Assembly: GCF_022419205.1 (NCBI RefSeq)
Contig: NZ_JAJOZU010000002.1
Location: 310,001-374,000, forward strand
Origin: Thermomonas alba
GTDB lineage: Bacteria; Pseudomonadota; Gammaproteobacteria; Xanthomonadales; Xanthomonadaceae
Direction of reading: 5' to 3'
DNA: 64,000 nucleotides
Positions within the stretch are counted from its first letter, which is position 1. Every line of letters begins with the position of its first letter. The translations under genes and the position numbers were made by a program. This document shows, piece after piece, positions 62,931 to 64,000 of the stretch. The notes below the pieces were generated by a model. The model was not told the origin of the DNA, ran no database searches, and saw only the letters and a program-made list of their open reading frames with translations.

Positions 62931-64000
62931 AAGTCCAAGCAAGTCTGTTGTGCCTCGCCATCGCCTCCGCCCTCGCCGTGACCGCGGCCCCGGCCGATGC
63001 GGCGGCGCTCCAGAAATCCGCGGTGGTCGCCCGCGCCAATGCTCTGGTCGGCAGCCACGCCACCCTTGCCCGCAAGGCGGCAGGCGATGCCCTCGTCGTG
63101 CGCGATGTGATCGTCGATGCCGACGGCACCGAGCACGTGCGCTATGACCGCACCTACAACGGCCTGCCGGTGATCGGTGGCGATATGGTCGTGCATTCGC
63201 GCAATGGCCGCCTGAGCGGAATCAGCCAGACCCTGTCCAGTGCGGCGCGTCCAGGCCTGACTGCTCGCATCAGCCGCGACCAGGCGATCGTCGAAGCCGG
63301 CGCCCACTTCGGCACCCATTTCCTCGGCGCGCCGACCGCGCGCACCGTGGTCTACGCCGCGGGCATCGCCCCGGTGCTGGCGCATGAAGTGGTGTTCCAC
63401 GGGATCAAGGCCGACCAGACCCCGACCGAGATGCACTACATCGTGGACGCCAACAGCGGCCGCATCCTCAACCAGTGGGACGGCATCGAAACCGCGCGTC
63501 CCGGTCCGGGCGGCAGCAGCACCTGCAGCACCCCGGCCGTGGGCACCGGCAAGACCCTGACCCTGGCGGACGTGACGATCAATACCGCCCAGTGCAGCAG
63601 CACCAGCTTCCAGATGGTCGATCTCACCCGCGGCGGCGGCGCCACCCATAACATGGCGATGAAGACCTCCGGCATGGGCACGGTGTTCACCAGCACCACC
63701 AACATCTGGGGCAACAACCTGCTGAGCAATTCCCAGACCGTCGCCGCGGATGCCCATTACGGCGTGGCCACCACCTGGGATTACTACAAGAACACCTTCA
63801 ATCGTAATGGCATCGCCAACGACGGCAAGGGCGCGATCAGCCGCGTGCACTATGGCCGAAACTACGCCAATGCGTTCTGGAGCGACTCCTGCTTCTGCAT
63901 GACCTTCGGCGACGGCGACAACGGCGCCAGCATCCTGCCGCTGGTGGCGCTGGACGTGGCTGCCCATGAAATGAGCCACGGCGTGATGAGCCGCACTGCC
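62927..64000 (+). CDS. M4 (thermolysin-like) metalloprotease, 3' truncated by window
   Basis: The frame is open from ATG 62927 to the window end (358 codons). It has a signal peptide (MKVQASLLCLAIASALAV), an FTP/PepSY-type propeptide (YDRTYNGLPVIGGDMVVH, HYIVDANSGRIL), then the catalytic domain. TTWDYYKNTFNRNGI and the zinc motif HEMSH (residues 347-351) are M4 hallmarks. M4 enzymes are secreted and Ca2+-stabilised. It is the last visible gene of the autotransporter locus. Confidence 0.95.
   Translation, partial: MKVQASLLCLAIASALAVTAAPADAAALQKSAVVARANALVGSHATLARKAAGDALVVRDVIVDADGTEHVRYDRTYNGLPVIGGDMVVHSRNGRLSGISQTLSSAARPGLTARISRDQAIVEAGAHFGTHFLGAPTARTVVYAAGIAPVLAHEVVFHGIKADQTPTEMHYIVDANSGRILNQWDGIETARPGPGGSSTCSTPAVGTGKTLTLADVTINTAQCSSTSFQMVDLTRGGGATHNMAMKTSGMGTVFTSTTNIWGNNLLSNSQTVAADAHYGVATTWDYYKNTFNRNGIANDGKGAISRVHYGRNYANAFWSDSCFCMTFGDGDNGASILPLVALDVAAHEMSHGVMSRTA

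Overview
This is a GC-rich, gene-dense proteobacterial chromosome segment that spans the replication-origin neighbourhood. Gene content and order point to the Xanthomonadaceae/Lysobacteraceae: dnaA-dnaN-recF-gyrB reading leftward, then a TPR protein and a tonB-exbB-exbD-exbD cluster next to pdxJ, with rpmH-rnpA-yidC-mnmE diverging to the right. The genus cannot be fixed from the sequence alone.

Layout. 1-8.9 kb, mostly + strand: a truncated DUF389 membrane protein, a yybP-ykoY-type Mn riboswitch ahead of a GDT1-family exporter, fbp, an SLC13-type permease, a radical-SAM protein (minus), cardiolipin synthase and pdxJ. 9-19.3 kb, minus strand: two exbD, exbB, tonB, a TPR protein, gyrB, recF, dnaN, dnaA. 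Three identical parS sites lie in and beside recF. A cluster of DnaA boxes with an AT-rich stretch between dnaA and dnaN is the best oriC candidate. 19.4-24.3 kb, plus: rpmH, rnpA, yidC, mnmE and a TonB-domain lipoprotein. 24.4-30 kb, minus: thiC-thiO-thiS-thiG-thiDE (fused ThiD-ThiE) behind a TPP riboswitch. 30-34.7 kb, minus: a compact six-gene set (small membrane protein, membrane protein, XRE regulator, secreted peptidase-like hydrolase, ABC-2 ATPase and permease) behind a promoter bracketed by two palindromic operators. 34.7-45.5 kb: a 116-bp tandem repeat that copies the 3' end of fpr, then fpr, an ABC-2 exporter, divergent tatD/hrpB with apparently leaderless promoters, and an Emr-type tripartite efflux operon. 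45.5-52.6 kb: rluE-like synthase, monomeric icd, a four-gene overlapping set (hydrolase, zapE, queF, lipoprotein) and a membrane-anchored cytochrome c.

52.7-64 kb holds the most unusual locus: a 2,560-residue autotransporter whose passenger consists of three super-repeats of about 600 residues. It has a structured leader and is followed by four genes chained by 4-nt start/stop overlaps: a TIGR03032-like protein, an exported three-EF-hand protein, a GNAT-like protein and an M4 metalloprotease cut by the window edge. Autotransporter, Ca-binding protein and (normally Ca-dependent) secreted protease together suggest a cell-surface maturation or adhesion module. That joint function is inference.

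No tRNA, rRNA, CRISPR array or insertion sequence was recognised. Positions of promoters and hairpins were read by eye.
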